DNA from: Escallonia rubra
Lineage: Eukaryota > Streptophyta > Magnoliopsida > Escalloniales > Escalloniaceae
Assembly: GCA_033065855.1 (NCBI GenBank)
Contig: JAVXUO010000139.1
Coordinates: forward strand, 124,001-188,000
DNA length: 64,000 bases
Direction of reading: 5' to 3'
Shown: piece by piece, positions 1-11,200 of the stretch
Position numbering within the stretch: position 1 is the stretch's first letter
Layout: each line of letters begins with the position of its first letter
The notes under the pieces: model-generated
Seen by the model: the letters and a program-made list of their open reading frames with translations, nothing else
Databases searched by the model: none
What the model was told of the DNA's origin: nothing
Made by a program: the position numbers and the translations under genes

Positions 1-990
1 CGATGGTGGATAAATGGAAACACGAGGAGTGGGAATGCAAATCTGAGCAAGGCAAGAGTGCACGTAGCAACAATGTCTCTCATACTGGTGGTTCTGTACC
101 ACACCATGTTCTCGAGCATAGGAAGCGTTTACAACATCCAACGATGACTAAAGCACAAGCCAAGCTGGTAGTTTACAAGGACACCCACCATCTGAAGAAT
201 AAGCAAGGCAAGCCATATGTGACCGAGAAAGCGGAGAAAATCAGGGTAAGATCCAAACCGTCACTTTATATATTAGTTAATGCCTAAGATCATTTCTGCC
301 CTCTTCACCTATCTAACATTCAAAGTGGTATTTTTAATTGTATAATTGTCTTAACACATGTATTGCATCGTCCGTAGGATGCCTTTAAGTCTAAGGTAGA
401 AGGTGCTCAGCCAATGAACTCTGAGAATGATGTTGAGGAATTGTGGCTCACTGTATCGGAGGTCCTTGACAAGAAGAGACGTGCAGTTGGTCTTAGAACA
501 CGTGGACCACCACCACGGTCGAGGTTGAGCAGCATGGGAGGATCATCTAGACGGATCACAGCCACACAAAATGTGACTGAGGATATGCCTGATCACTGAA
601 AGCCACAACTGCGTAGCTTGTTTGAAGAATTTATGCAAAAACATAAGGAACCAGAGGCATGTCATGTGGAGGGACATCAGGCTGAGGTACATATTCTTGT
701 ATGTGTGTCTATGTGTGCATGGAAGGGATTTTGGGTGGGTTCTATCACCGTGGTAATGGAAATAGTGAGCTTGCTTAGATAATGACTTAAGTGTAGTCTA
801 ATTAGATTATGTACGGGCATATATGATTCATGATTCTTCACCATATCATTTATGATGTGAATTTTTAGTAATTGTTAGTTAAATTTATCTTTATATAATT
901 GTGCAGCCATCCATAAATACTGAGGATGATGATGACAATGATGGTTTGGATGCCAATGAGGAGTATGACCTTGATAAGGATGGAAATTGA
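1..990 (+). pseudogene. En/Spm-type (Ptta/TNPA-like) CACTA protein, C-terminal part
   Basis: Three exons can be joined from splice signals. Exon 1 runs to 245 (donor gtaag), exon 2 is 378-686 (acceptor ag at 376-377, donor gtacat) and exon 3 is 907-990, ending in TGA. Recognisable motifs are HRKRLQHPTMTKAQ in exon 1 and NDVEELWLTVSEVLDKKRR followed by RTRGPPPRSR in exon 2. These are typical of the plant Ptta/En/Spm transposase family. Exon 3 encodes an acidic tail. The exon 1/2 join keeps the frame (K-I-R then D-A-F-K-S-K-V-E). An in-frame TGA at 597-599 interrupts exon 2, and the coding phase continues after it (KPQLRSLFEEFMQKHKE), so the gene looks inactivated. Such proteins accompany the TNP2-like transposase in CACTA elements; an accessory role in DNA binding is family knowledge, not visible here. 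Confidence 0.8.
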
Positions 991-1314
991 GTGACCAACT
1001 AATCCCCTCTCTTTAATTTGAAATGTTCAAACATCAACTTACTTTCATGTTTAAGGATGATCGCTACTATATGATAGTTTAGGATTTGTGTTGTACTTGG
1101 TATTTTATGTGTTTGTGGACTTGTGGAGTTTGTGTTAATGGTTTTGTGGAGTTTGTGGAGGTTGATATGGTAATGGATATTGTGTTAAAGGATTCTGTGG
1201 AGATTGATGTAGTAATTGATTTTTTGGAGATTGATGTAGTAATGGATTTTGTGTGCTTGATGAGTTCATGGATTTGTTGTATACAGGTTTGAGAAAAAAT
1301 GGGATTTGAAAAAA

Positions 1315-1777
1315 CTAGGCGGAACTATACTTCTTTTGTTTTATAATTTTAGCGACGATTATGATTTGTCGCTAAAAGCATAAAACATTGATAAAATACC
1401 TTTAGTGACAGAATTTTTCCATCACCATTTATTTTAGTGACGTATTTCATGTGACGGAATTTTCCGTCACCAATTATTTTTAGTGACGTATTTATGTGAC
1501 GAAATTTTTCGTCACCAATTGTTTTATACGAAATTTAAAAAAAATTATTCGAAATATAAAATACATTTAGTGACGGAAATTTTCCATCACTAAATGTCTC
1601 CATTCCGTTACTAAAGTTAGTGACGGAATCGTTAATCCCGTCACTAACTTTTTAGTGACGAGGTTTTACGCGACGGAATCGTGTGACGTAATTTTCCGTC
1701 ACTAAAACTTTTTGTGACGGAAATTGCTTTTTCAGTGACGGAAATTTCCGTCACATAAAACCTATTTTCTTGTAGTG
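1315..1777. repeat. CACTA 3' subterminal repeats and TIR
   Basis: After about 320 bases of AT-rich, GTG-rich DNA without a gene (991-1314), the stretch contains many copies of TAGTGACGGAA and its complement TTCCGTCACTA, mixed direct and inverted and often back to back around an ATTTTC core. It ends in the TIR cctattttcttgtagtg. Dense subterminal motifs of this kind are the usual transposase-binding region of CACTA elements. The motif differs from the GACGAA/TTCGTC motif of the second CACTA at 48466-59222, so the two belong to different families. Confidence 0.8.
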
Positions 1778-2409
1778 AGATCTTGTTTGTACTTGTAGTA
1801 CGAAAAACCATCTTGAGGATGAAGTGAATGCCAGATTCCAAATAGTGAAATTGATCTTACTTCCCCAAAAGAGTCGCCAAATCGAAGTAAATAGTTATGC
1901 AGAGGGGTAATCAGGCAATTGCTATAGTTGGCAGGGTGTTACGCTTGATTAGATGATCTTAAAAGAAGGTAAATGGAATAACAGTAATATGATAGAACAA
2001 CTTCACTGATTTTTTGATAATTGGATAGAGTATTTTTCTGAATTGATTAATGCTTGTTGATAGGGTGCTTGTTATCATCCTTTTAAATTCGTATGTGGGG
2101 GATATTTATAGGATTCAATTCCTTCTATTGATCATGCAACCTAAAGCTGACGCTCCGAGGTTACTTCACTTTGAGGCGACTTTGCTCCAAGGTTGTCCTT
2201 TCTTTAATTTGGTCGATTCTTTTTGCAAAGCATTCCCAAGCATCAAAAAGCGCTCAAATCACTTTTTTGGTTGCTAATAACTCCAGTCCACAACTCCTCC
2301 AAGATCCCTTTTGGGTTGATTTGTTAATTTGGGTCTAAATAAATTAATGATAACAAAGGAAGAAAATTTTCTTTATCTTACAAAACAAAATAAATTGGTG
2401 GACGGTTGA
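1778..2409. other. Duplicated non-coding stretch
   Basis: No convincing gene is seen. A 75-codon open frame at 2050-2277 is also open in copy 2 (23973-24200), but it has no recognisable motif and nothing suggests translation. Reading the minus strand through 23701 into the single-copy flank of copy 2 gives about 67 open codons (to about 23570), so this may be the edge of an unrecognised, decayed coding sequence. Confidence 0.4.
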
Positions 2410-4110
2410 CATAAAGTTGTCAAATAGGCTGGGGCGCAAGGGTTAGCCCGGTCTAGCCAGTACTATGAAAAAATTCGGGCTCGGGTGATAAGTGCCAAGG
2501 GCTTAGACCGGGGGTGGACCACATAATTTTCAAAAAATGCCCAACTCATTTTAGGTTCGTCATGGCCCAGCACGTTTTTTAGCCCAAACCCGGCCCAACC
2601 CACTAAATCCTTCAATCCCTACCCCCCCCCCCCCCCAACGACCATGTTTGTAAAAATGACATTTTTACCCCTTCAACAATTATATAACGACTAGTTTGGG
2701 GTGTATATTCATACACTCTTACTCAAACAACTCTTTTTTACACTTTCACTTATTTATACCATTTTTAACAACTATGAACGACTAATTTCTTAGGTATTTT
2801 GGTCTTTTGTGAGGCTTGAAAAATCTATAAATTGACTCATTCTCACCACATTCTTCACAACTTAATTACATTTCACAACTATCTCTTATCTAAAAGCTTT
2901 ATTGTCCATTCTTATTTTTTACTATGCCTCTTAAATTTTCAATTACAAGCTCCCTCTCATGATTATAGTCACTAATTTTATATAAGAAGTACTATTTATT
3001 AGTTTTATTCTATTAATTTTAATAAGTCTTACTAGTTTTGTGTTTTTTATAAATATTTTGAAAAATATGACTACTTCAAGACCATCAAAATCACATAGCC
3101 AAAAACGTCTACCATCATTAGCAGCAAACTTCAAGAGTAATCGTTAGTAGGTATAGATACTAAATATTTCTTGGCTTATAACCAAAACATTAGTGGTTTT
3201 CCATATATTCTTTCACAAGATCAACAACACTTTAGTCAAACATGTAGCTTGGTTGGCAACAGTAATACTATCTTAACTTGACCAGTGGTGGTGGAGAGGA
3301 TGGCACAAGCTGAAATCCTACCTTAAGTTTGCTAGAAGTCAGAAAGATGGATAGGAAACTAGAAGTTAAGCGTTGAGATTATTTTTTAAAAGTTATGGTT
3401 GATTGCGTATCCAAAGTTCAGTGTATGTATTGTGAAAATATTTCTCACATGGTAGTGATAATTCACATCTTAATAGGCATTTCTTGCAATGTGCAAGTAA
3501 ACAAGGCCATATTGATGATAGTCAAACACAATTATACCGTGACAGTAAGTTTTCTATTTTATAAATAACGATAACAAAGATAAGGTCTTACTTGATTTGT
3601 TGTGCACAACGAAGAACCTTTTAAATTTGCTGATAGTAAAAAGTACAGTAAACATAATGACTTATGCGCAGCCTAAGTTCATAGTAATACTACTAAGTCT
3701 GATACAATGAAACGACATAATGACACTAAACAACAATTAATTAATTATTTTAAAATTTTTGAAGGTGAAGTTAGTCTTACACATGCTATTAGGATATTTC
3801 GTTATATACCTGATTATTCTTGTGTGATGACACATTGAATTGATGCTGGCTGGATTATGCATAAGAGAACTATTACTTTCAAAATGTTTCCTTATCCAGA
3901 TGATGCATTTGTCGTTGCTGAAACTATACGTAGAGCTTGCTCTACTTTTAAAATAGATACCAAGAAAATGAGTATTAGCATTTACACTACTTTTAATAGT
4001 TGCTGCTATTGAATTATTAGATACGAACCTCAACCCTATACTAGGTAGAAATTATTTTCATGTTCAAGGTGTTTGCCATAAAATAATTTAAAAGATATGT
4101 TCTCGAGCTT
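2410..4110 (+). pseudogene. Fossil hAT transposon with degraded BED-finger transposase (copy 1)
   Basis: The left end resembles a hAT terminus (aaagttgtcaaataggctgg near 2412), followed by the subterminal GGCCC/GGGC-rich block typical of plant hATs (2425-2620), which contains a 14-base C run. Downstream, in broken plus-strand frames, are a BED zinc-finger remnant at about 3405-3540 (QCMYCEN, then after a frameshift NSHLNRHFLQC) and a transposase core remnant at about 3765-4060 (EGEVSLTH, then IDAGWIMHKRTITFKMFPYP, ACSTFKIDTKKMSI). The core matches the intact-frame hAT protein at 6980-8569 (VSLTSDIWQ, IDADWVMHKR). Several stops and frameshifts are present, and the C-terminal dimerisation region and 3' TIR are missing. 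It is long dead and older than the segmental duplication. Confidence 0.75.
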
Positions 4111-4324
4111 AGGGCTAAATTACAGTCGTGGATAGAGCTTTGCGTTAATATCACTTTTGTCCGCTAACCAAATGGAATGGGCGTGGAGTTAAAAACTTGT
4201 GTATTGCCCTCCAGATAAACCTACCTTTCTCTCTCCCCCCCCCCCCCTCTCTCTTTTCTTCTTCTTCCTTCTTCCATTAACCACTGACCACCACAGCCAC
4301 CATCACTCCACCCACCAGCATAAC
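4111..4324. other. Non-coding, pyrimidine-rich stretch
   Basis: No gene is seen. It contains a C/CT-rich run at about 4233-4275 whose length differs from copy 2 (about 26120-26150), as expected for slippage-prone sequence. Confidence 0.6.
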
Positions 4325-6193
4325 TGTAACACCCTAATTATTTTTTATTTTATCAAAAAATTATATTTTAACCTTAATCTGATTTATTTGGGATCTTTTT
4401 GTAATATTATAAAGTTACGGGTGAATTTAAGGGAAAACACATGGAGATTTTTGGTAAACCCTCCAATTAGGGCAACCATAATTAATGGGGCGAATGGGGA
4501 GTGGCCGTCTTCGTAATTTCTTACGTAACACCTAGAGAAAGAGAGAGTGGAACAAGCTAGGGCAAGATTTTCTACGTATGATCTCTATTCTTTTCTCCCT
4601 AAGTTCAGCCATTACTTGGATGTATAAACTGTGGTTTTGGGTGTATTTAGAGGGGTGTTGATATGTTGAGTGCTAGAGTTTTGTGTGTGCGTTTTAGACG
4701 GTGAGATGTTACGTTGTTGTGTTTGAAAACAAGACTGATGTAGAGCAGCATAAGAGTGGGGTAGGGTTTTGTCAATATTTCTTTCATTACTAATTCTTTT
4801 GATATGTTCTTGCACTTTGTGAAAACTTGTTATACTTCAAATTTTCAATTTTAGGTTTTCTCAGAATCTCACGTTTACATATCAAATAATGGCGTTAAAG
4901 TAAAGGCCCCATAGAAGTCCAGATTTTTTTTCAGTTTCTGGCAACCATTTTGTGTAACACCCCGATACTTTATTGGATTTATTTAAAAAAAAATTAGCGA
5001 CGAATAGTGAAGCGGGATAGCGTAGCGGCCGTTAATAATTTTCCTAGCAAATAGTTTATCTTAAATAGTTATTCTGGGCTATTTCATAATAATAAAAAGT
5101 TTCGGATTAGTTTTGAATAAGTATAAAAAATTAAGGGGGTTTATGGTAATTTTGCTTTTAGGGTTATATATATATAACCTACATACTAGAGCAGCCGCCC
5201 CAAGTTTTCATTCCATCTGGGAGTCGGTAGATAGAGAGAGTCAGAGAGATCGAGAAAGAGAGAAGGACTCTCTCCGGCGAAGCTTTCCGGTAAGATATCG
5301 ATAACCTATATTCTTTTCCAGTGTATATACATGTACATATAGTCGGTTCAGGGAATTGATCGTATACGGGTTTGTGGGTTCGGTAATATTGTAGCCGTAA
5401 TGTATTTCTGTGTATTGCGTAAGTGTGCGGGTTACGTGGGTATATATATGTAGGTAGCTGTGTGAATCTATGTCTAAGTGTGCGGGCGTTTGAGAGTGCG
5501 ATGAGTGTGTTTGGTGTGTACATGTGACTGTGTTGTGGTTGCAAAATGTGGCAAAGTGCATGGAAAGGGGAAGCTGTGAGGTGTTGGTGTTCATTGTGCG
5601 TGGAAGTGGTGCAAAAGAAAGGGACTGTATGGAAACTTCCACTTCTGATCTCGGCTGAGCGACTGGGAGTGTACACATGCCGTGGTGTGTGGGCTGCTAG
5701 GCACAGCCGTGTTTATGCTCATGTATGAATTGTGGTGAGCTGTGCATGTGTGGTGTATTTGCGTGTGTTGCGTGAGTGAATTTATGTGTGTCTTTGGTAT
5801 GGTGAACTGGTGTAGTGTAGGGTGCTTAATGGGTTTAATTCTTGAAGGTGTGAGATGTGTACATATGTGGAATATACAGTGAGTGAGATGGGTGTTTTAC
5901 CTGGGTAGTTCAGGCTTGATGTGAGTGTGTGCTTGAGGTTTGATGGGTGGCTAAATGGTTGAATGAGGGAGTGTTGGGATGTTGGTTGTTTGGGTGTAAA
6001 GACTGATGGGTGTAGTGCATCTATCTATATATATGCACGCATACGTTAAAGGAGTAAAGAAGAGAGGGGAAAAGCATAGACCCACTGCCGTGAGGCAGTG
6101 GGTATGAATAGAATTATATGGGTACAAAAAGAGGAAGCTAATGTGAGTGCCTGTGTGTTTGCTGAGTGCAAGTGAGTGTGTTTGTGTGAGTGC

Positions 6194-6498
6194 AGTGGGG
6201 GAAGAGATGTCAAACGGGCCGGGCTTGGGCCGCCCGGCCCGGGCCCATCGGGCTTGAAGCAAGGCCGGGTCGAGGCCGGGCCAAGGGGCTGCCAATCCGG
6301 GCCGGGCCAGGTCGGGCCGAATGAGGAGAAATGCTAGGCCCAGGCCCTAGGCCCAATTTCTAGGGCCGGGCTTGGGCCGGCCCGGGCCCTTTTTTTTAAT
6401 TTTCTTGTTATTCAATTTTAAATTTCATCTTTAGGCATGTCCAATTTTCAAAATTTGACAAATCTAATTTTTATCCTTTTATTTCATTATATGTAATA

Positions 6499-6549
<51 letters not shown>

Positions 6550-8902
6550 AGATATATTTATTTTTCTCTCATTTTATTTTTTGCTATATGTTAAATCTTT
6601 TCTTACTCTTCTTAGTGATCTTTATTAATAAAATCTGAACACATAACAATTATTACTATTTAAGAGAGACTGTTTCTACTATTTGATATTTTACTTCAAA
6701 CTAATTGGCCGAAAACCCGGGATTGATACATGTTAATTCCCGAGATGATCTTAAGTAATAAGTATAGAAAAATAAATGTGTTCATAGGCCCTCCTCCTTT
6801 TATCCGGGCTTGGGACCGACTGCTTGTAAACAAACAGGCGAAGTTACCTATTTTTTTATATATACGAAAAAATATATATCTTGCTTGTAAAAATTTATTT
6901 TATATATATAGAAAACAAAAATATTTTGTGAAAAAATTTATTCTTAAAACTTAAGAGAAGGAAAATAAAAAGAAATTACCTAATCATCCGGAAGTACTTC
7001 AATATCCGAGTCACTGCTCTTCCTATCATCAATCGGTTTATCTTGCTCGCGGTAGTTCGCATCAAGATAATCCTTCCAACATACACATAGCTCGAGCGAC
7101 TCGGGGTTAAGACGACTCCTCCTGTCATCCAAAACCCTCCCGCTGGCTGAAAATGCCGACTCAGAAGCAACCGTGGAGGCTTGCACTGGCAGTACATCCC
7201 GTGCAATTTGGGATAAAGTTTTATACATGTTTTGATTTTGTTTCCAAAAATTTAACAAATTAAAATTAACCTGTTCTTGCATTGATAAATCAGAATAATG
7301 ATCAGTATTTGCATATACACCAATCTCATTAAAAGAGGAAAAATTATACGAACCTGCCGAATTAGAAGTACCTTCACCTAGTAGTTGTCTTGCTACTAGA
7401 TGTTCAAAGCCCTGAAGGTATGGCGCATAATACCTCTCAACAGTGGATGATGTAGCTCGCCCGCGCACGTCAGCAGAATTACGATAGAGGTTGAACAAGT
7501 CCTCAAACCTCTTGCTCACTTTTACTGTGAGTGCGGTTGTCTCCTCTGCTGTGTAGCACATTAATTTCGATATCTCTTGTATCGAGGCGTTCACGCCATG
7601 CAACTTTAACCTAGGATCTAAACAAGTAGCCACAGTAAAAATAACAGGCAGTTTACTCCAATATTTATTAAACTTTTTATCCATCACTTTTACTATTTCC
7701 CTAAAGGGTCCTATATATCTCCATTTTGTTAACATTGTAGCCATCTTGAGAATTTCTATTACAGCGAGAGGAGAGGTGGGATAGTACGTACCAGACAATA
7801 AATTGGTCGACGTGTAGAATACCTTTAAAAATTCAGCTAGGTATGTGGCCATCTGCCATTCCTCTTGAGTTGGCAAGCCGGCTGGGAACTGGGTTAGTAG
7901 AAAATGCGTATAGACTTCTCGGTATGCCAGAATGTGTAAAAGCATGTGGTATGTAGAGTTCCACCTGTGGACCACATCTGTAACTGCTCTCCTGCGAGGC
8001 ATATTATATTCAACACACAACGTTTTAAATTGTTGTGTTCTCGGACTCGAGCTATTAACATACGCTGTCATACCTCTCATTTTGACAAGAATATCTCCTG
8101 CAGCAGCTAAACCATCTTGAACAATTAAATTAATAATGTGACAAACACAGCGAACATGAAATAATTCACCATTAAGTACAGGTTGAAGCGTGTCCTTTAA
8201 AGCTGCAACATCAGCTTTATTATTAGAAGCATTATCAAAACTAACACTCATAATCTTATCCTTTATTTTAAATGTGGTACATGCTTTTAATATAAGAATA
8301 GCAATGCTCATTCCATCGTGCAGAAAAGGAAAGTGCTCGAAAGCGATGATTCTCTTGTGCATAACCCAATCTGCATCAATCCAATGAGCGGTCACACAAG
8401 AATAACTAACAAAAGTAAATGGAGATTGCCAAATATCAGAAGTAAGACTAACTTTACCGTCAAATTTATCGAAATAATCGATAAGGCGTGCTTTGGCAGC
8501 ATTGTACTGTCGGAGTGCATCGGATCTAGTTGTGTTTCTACTTACCTTTTTGTACTGTTGGGGGAATATTTAAGTTATATTGCTGTTGGGGGGGTAAAAG
8601 TGGAATTTTGGGGGAATATTTCCGTTGGAGGAAAAGGGATGGGAGAAAGGGGGGGAAAAACAAAAAATTCAAACCAGGTGGGCCGAACCGGGCCGCAGAC
8701 CCGGGCCAGAACCGGGCCAGTTTTCGGGCCGGGCCCGGGCTTTTTTCCAGATTTTCTTGGCCTGGTCCAAGCCCTGGCCCCAAGCCCAACTGCTTAGGGC
8801 CGTCACTGTTCACCGAGAGGGCCGGGCCAACCCGGGCTTTTTTCGGGCCGGGTCGGGCTTGGCCGCGGGCCGCCTGGCCCATTTCACAACTCTAAGTGGG
8901 GG
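6194..8902 (-). mobile_element. hAT transposon nested in solo LTR B1
   Basis: The element spans 6202-8894 with a perfect 8-bp target duplication agtggggg (6194-6201 and 8895-8902). Its ends are imperfect inverted repeats: 5' aagagatgtcaaacgggcc, and at the 3' end the complement of tagagttgtgaaatgggcc. Both ends are followed inward by GGCC/CCCGGG-rich subterminal repeats. A TA microsatellite lies at about 6504-6537. It encodes one long transposase frame on the minus strand. An 8-bp duplication and an AGAG-type terminus fit the Ac/RICESLEEPER hAT group. It is absent from copy 2 together with its host LTR. Confidence 0.9.
6980..8569 (-). CDS. hAT-family transposase, N-terminally truncated
   Basis: This is an uninterrupted 530-codon minus-strand frame. 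The first internal Met is at 8395 (471 aa), but conserved sequence continues upstream of it (SLTSDIWQSPFTFVSYSCVT, then HWIDADW), so the true coding region extends beyond that Met. Landmarks are the hAT core (VSFDNASNNKADV, HVRCVCHIINLIVQDGL, DVVHRWNSTYHMLL), an RNase-H-like insertion region, and a C-terminal dimerisation domain (VASESAFSASGRVLDD, then RRSRLNPESLELCVCWKDYL). Family members are usually about 650-700 aa and start with a BED zinc finger, which I cannot find: an in-frame stop lies at 8570-8572 and the next 320 bp are subterminal repeats. The copy probably cannot bind DNA by itself, although the catalytic-domain frame is still open. It would cut and paste hAT DNA in the nucleus if complete. 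Confidence 0.85.
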   Translation of the reverse strand: MFPQQYKKVSRNTTRSDALRQYNAAKARLIDYFDKFDGKVSLTSDIWQSPFTFVSYSCVTAHWIDADWVMHKRIIAFEHFPFLHDGMSIAILILKACTTFKIKDKIMSVSFDNASNNKADVAALKDTLQPVLNGELFHVRCVCHIINLIVQDGLAAAGDILVKMRGMTAYVNSSSPRTQQFKTLCVEYNMPRRRAVTDVVHRWNSTYHMLLHILAYREVYTHFLLTQFPAGLPTQEEWQMATYLAEFLKVFYTSTNLLSGTYYPTSPLAVIEILKMATMLTKWRYIGPFREIVKVMDKKFNKYWSKLPVIFTVATCLDPRLKLHGVNASIQEISKLMCYTAEETTALTVKVSKRFEDLFNLYRNSADVRGRATSSTVERYYAPYLQGFEHLVARQLLGEGTSNSAGSYNFSSFNEIGVYANTDHYSDLSMQEQVNFNLLNFWKQNQNMYKTLSQIARDVLPVQASTVASESAFSASGRVLDDRRSRLNPESLELCVCWKDYLDANYREQDKPIDDRKSSDSDIEVLPDD

Positions 8903-11200
8903 TGCGTTGTGGGTTGTGGCAAATGTGTGTAGACCTTGTGTTTTAGAGATGATATAGGTGTGTACATAGCTGCTGTGTTTATACATGAATGAGTGTGAGG
9001 GTGTTAAAGGAAGAAGGAGACATGGGCATATGAAATGGTATATATGTATATATATAAGTGAGTGCATGGTGCCATGAGTCTGGGAGTGCACCGGTGTTTA
9101 TCTATGTTATATATGTGCGTGTAGCGTGTGTGCATTGGAAGGAAAGGGATGTGAAAGGGCCTGCAATGGCACCCAGAAATGTTGCTGTGTCTTCTGGGAA
9201 AGAAAGTGAAGAGTGTATTGTGGGAAATGTGTATGTATGGATTGGGTTTGTGATAAGGGATAAAAGGAGGAGAAGCTGCGTGAACAGTAACCTTGTACTC
9301 TGGGTTTGGACAGGAGAAGAGAAGAGAAGTACGGAGCGGGAAATTTGGGTTAGCGTTAGAATCGACACGTGCATAGACTAGCACACGGTTATCGTTAGTA
9401 TGTAAAATTTTACAGTGTAATGTGTTAGACTATATTAGAATTTCTGGTAAAATTTTATAATTTTCTGAAATCATATGCATTTTTAATATTTTCTACAAAC
9501 TTAATATTGTAAAATTATATTGGAGCCTCTAAACCCTGAAAATGTTCTCGGAAAAATTATAGTAATGTTTTTATAGTACAGGAAAGACTCAGTAAAAGTT
9601 TGGTAAATTTTCGAGTTGATTTATTATCATTTTCTGTATCGCATTGAGTTTAGCAAAACGAAAAATAAAGAAATAGTTTCAGTGTCTTTTAAATTCTGAT
9701 TTCGATTTCTATAATTTTTAAATATATTTTAAAGTTCTTATAAAAACATTATGGGACTTTTTTTGCAGCTGTATGTAATTATGGCTATTATTGGGTTTTT
9801 ATTGCATTTAAAGAAATTATTTTAATTCAAAAAACAAATATTAAAAAATTCAGAAAATGCATATTTTTACTTTTATTAATGCTTTAAGCCATAAAAGTGT
9901 TTTAGAGTTAATTATATAAATTTTAGAATGTCGGTACACATTAAGGAGTGTATAGGATTTTAGGTTAGGTTGCCCGTGTGCGAGAACCGTTTTGAGTGCG
10001 CGATTTCGGAGAGAGTGGGTACGCAGTGGGTAGTTGATGTTAGGGTTTATATTGTATTTTACATAAATTATGTAACAAGTAAATTGCCAATCTAAGTTTA
10101 TTCAAAAAAATATTGATCGAGGATTGGTAGCATCGCTTAGCTCGGACCGAGGTAAGGAATTCTATCCGAACCCTACTTCTTCGTTCTGTTTTCAAATGTT
10201 TAATTATGAAAGCTTTATGAACTACATTGATTAGATTTTATGTTTGATATAAAAGATATTTTGAAACCGTCCAAGAAACCCTAATTTGAGCCTGATAGCG
10301 ATCGTTTGGAATTCGTTACTTAATTCATCTGTTTACTTAATTCAATCATTGTAAAATGTTTTGAATTGTGTTTAAATTCCTTGAATATTTTCAAATGCAT
10401 TTATTGCTTCTCAATGTTGACATGAGTTAGTAATTTGGGAGCCATAAGGATGGTCTGTATTGTTGGCATTATAAGGATGGTCTGTTGGATGGGTTTAACT
10501 AATACCTAGATGGACTAGTCAGTGTACATATGCATATGTAAGCGTATCGAGCACTGCTGGGGTGGCTTTGCTTCTGTACTGCTCATGTTCAACGTTTCCT
10601 ATTTATGTTTATTGCACTTTAAGTGTTTTAAAAAAAATGGTTATCGATTTAAGGGAATTGAGTTGATACTCATTCCTTTGTTTATATTGAAATGCTGTGG
10701 TTTTCTTTGAAAAATCCTTTTAAAATTATCATTTGATTGTATATAGAAAGATTGTTTGAATCGCTCTGTGTCTCCGTTTTTTCAAAAATTTCTATTGGTT
10801 TAAATGTCAAATCGTCCGTATCGTTTTTTTATTTTAAAATCTTTGATGGACCTTACTGGGCTCTCGAAAGCTCACTCTTCCTTGATTTCCTTTCCGCAGG
10901 TGATAAGCAATATTAAGTTGCTGAATAAGGATTAGAGCCTAGCGAGCGTAAGAAGAGATTTGAAGTTATTGTATTGTCCATTAGAACCCCTGCGTAGGTG
11001 AATAATATTATTATGATTCCGTAGACGTAGATTTGGCATTCATTTTAAATCAGTCAGTTGAGAGTTTGATTTGATAAACGGTTTAGTTGCTCTGACTGGC
11101 TGATGGTTCTATAACTGGTTGAGTTGAGGGTTCTATTGTCTTAGTGTAAACGATTGATTGAGTGTTAACGTTCTGCAAAATTCGGGGATGTTACATTTTG

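Larger units (their letters stand above)
1..1777 (+). mobile_element. CACTA (En/Spm) transposon, 3' part, 5' end outside window
   Basis: This is the right-hand part of a class II CACTA transposon. It carries the end of a plant En/Spm-type accessory gene (1-990) and a 3' subterminal region full of short inverted repeats. It ends in a TIR whose reverse complement begins CACTACAAGAAAATAGG (1761-1777). The left end lies before the window. The flank from 1778 (agatcttgtttg) is also found at 23701, where it is preceded by gta with no CACTA, so the insertion boundary at 1777/1778 is supported by an empty site. The expected 3-bp target duplication would be aga. Confidence 0.85.
4948..11200 (+). mobile_element. 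Solo LTR B1 with 5-bp target-site duplication
   Basis: It starts TGTAACACCCCGATAC at 4953, ends TTCGGGGATGTTACA at 11195, and is flanked by ttttg on both sides (4948-4952 and 11196-11200). The homologous place in copy 2 reads ...ccattttgaattgcc..., a single ttttg with nothing inserted (about 26815-26826). Excluding the hAT at 6202-8894, the LTR is about 3.5 kb, unusually long. It shares layout with solo LTR B2, including a GT-rich block, the motif GAGCTCTCGAAAGCTCACT or a close variant followed by a pyrimidine tract and cag, and the distal segment ending ...gtcttagtgtaaa...gatgttaca. No internal retrotransposon genes lie beside it, consistent with LTR-LTR recombination. Confidence 0.88.

Noticed and set aside
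5241-5678. Possible CRISPR-like or satellite array in GT-rich stretches
   Set aside because: There are no regular spacers or constant repeat unit. This is plant nuclear DNA with simple-sequence bias inside an LTR.
5179-5728. Overlapping frames of 145-165 codons on the minus strand and 60 on the plus strand
   Set aside because: They lie in the GT-rich block of solo LTR B1, where stops are rare in CA-rich complements. The same kind of frame occurs in B2 with different sequence, so there is no conserved protein.
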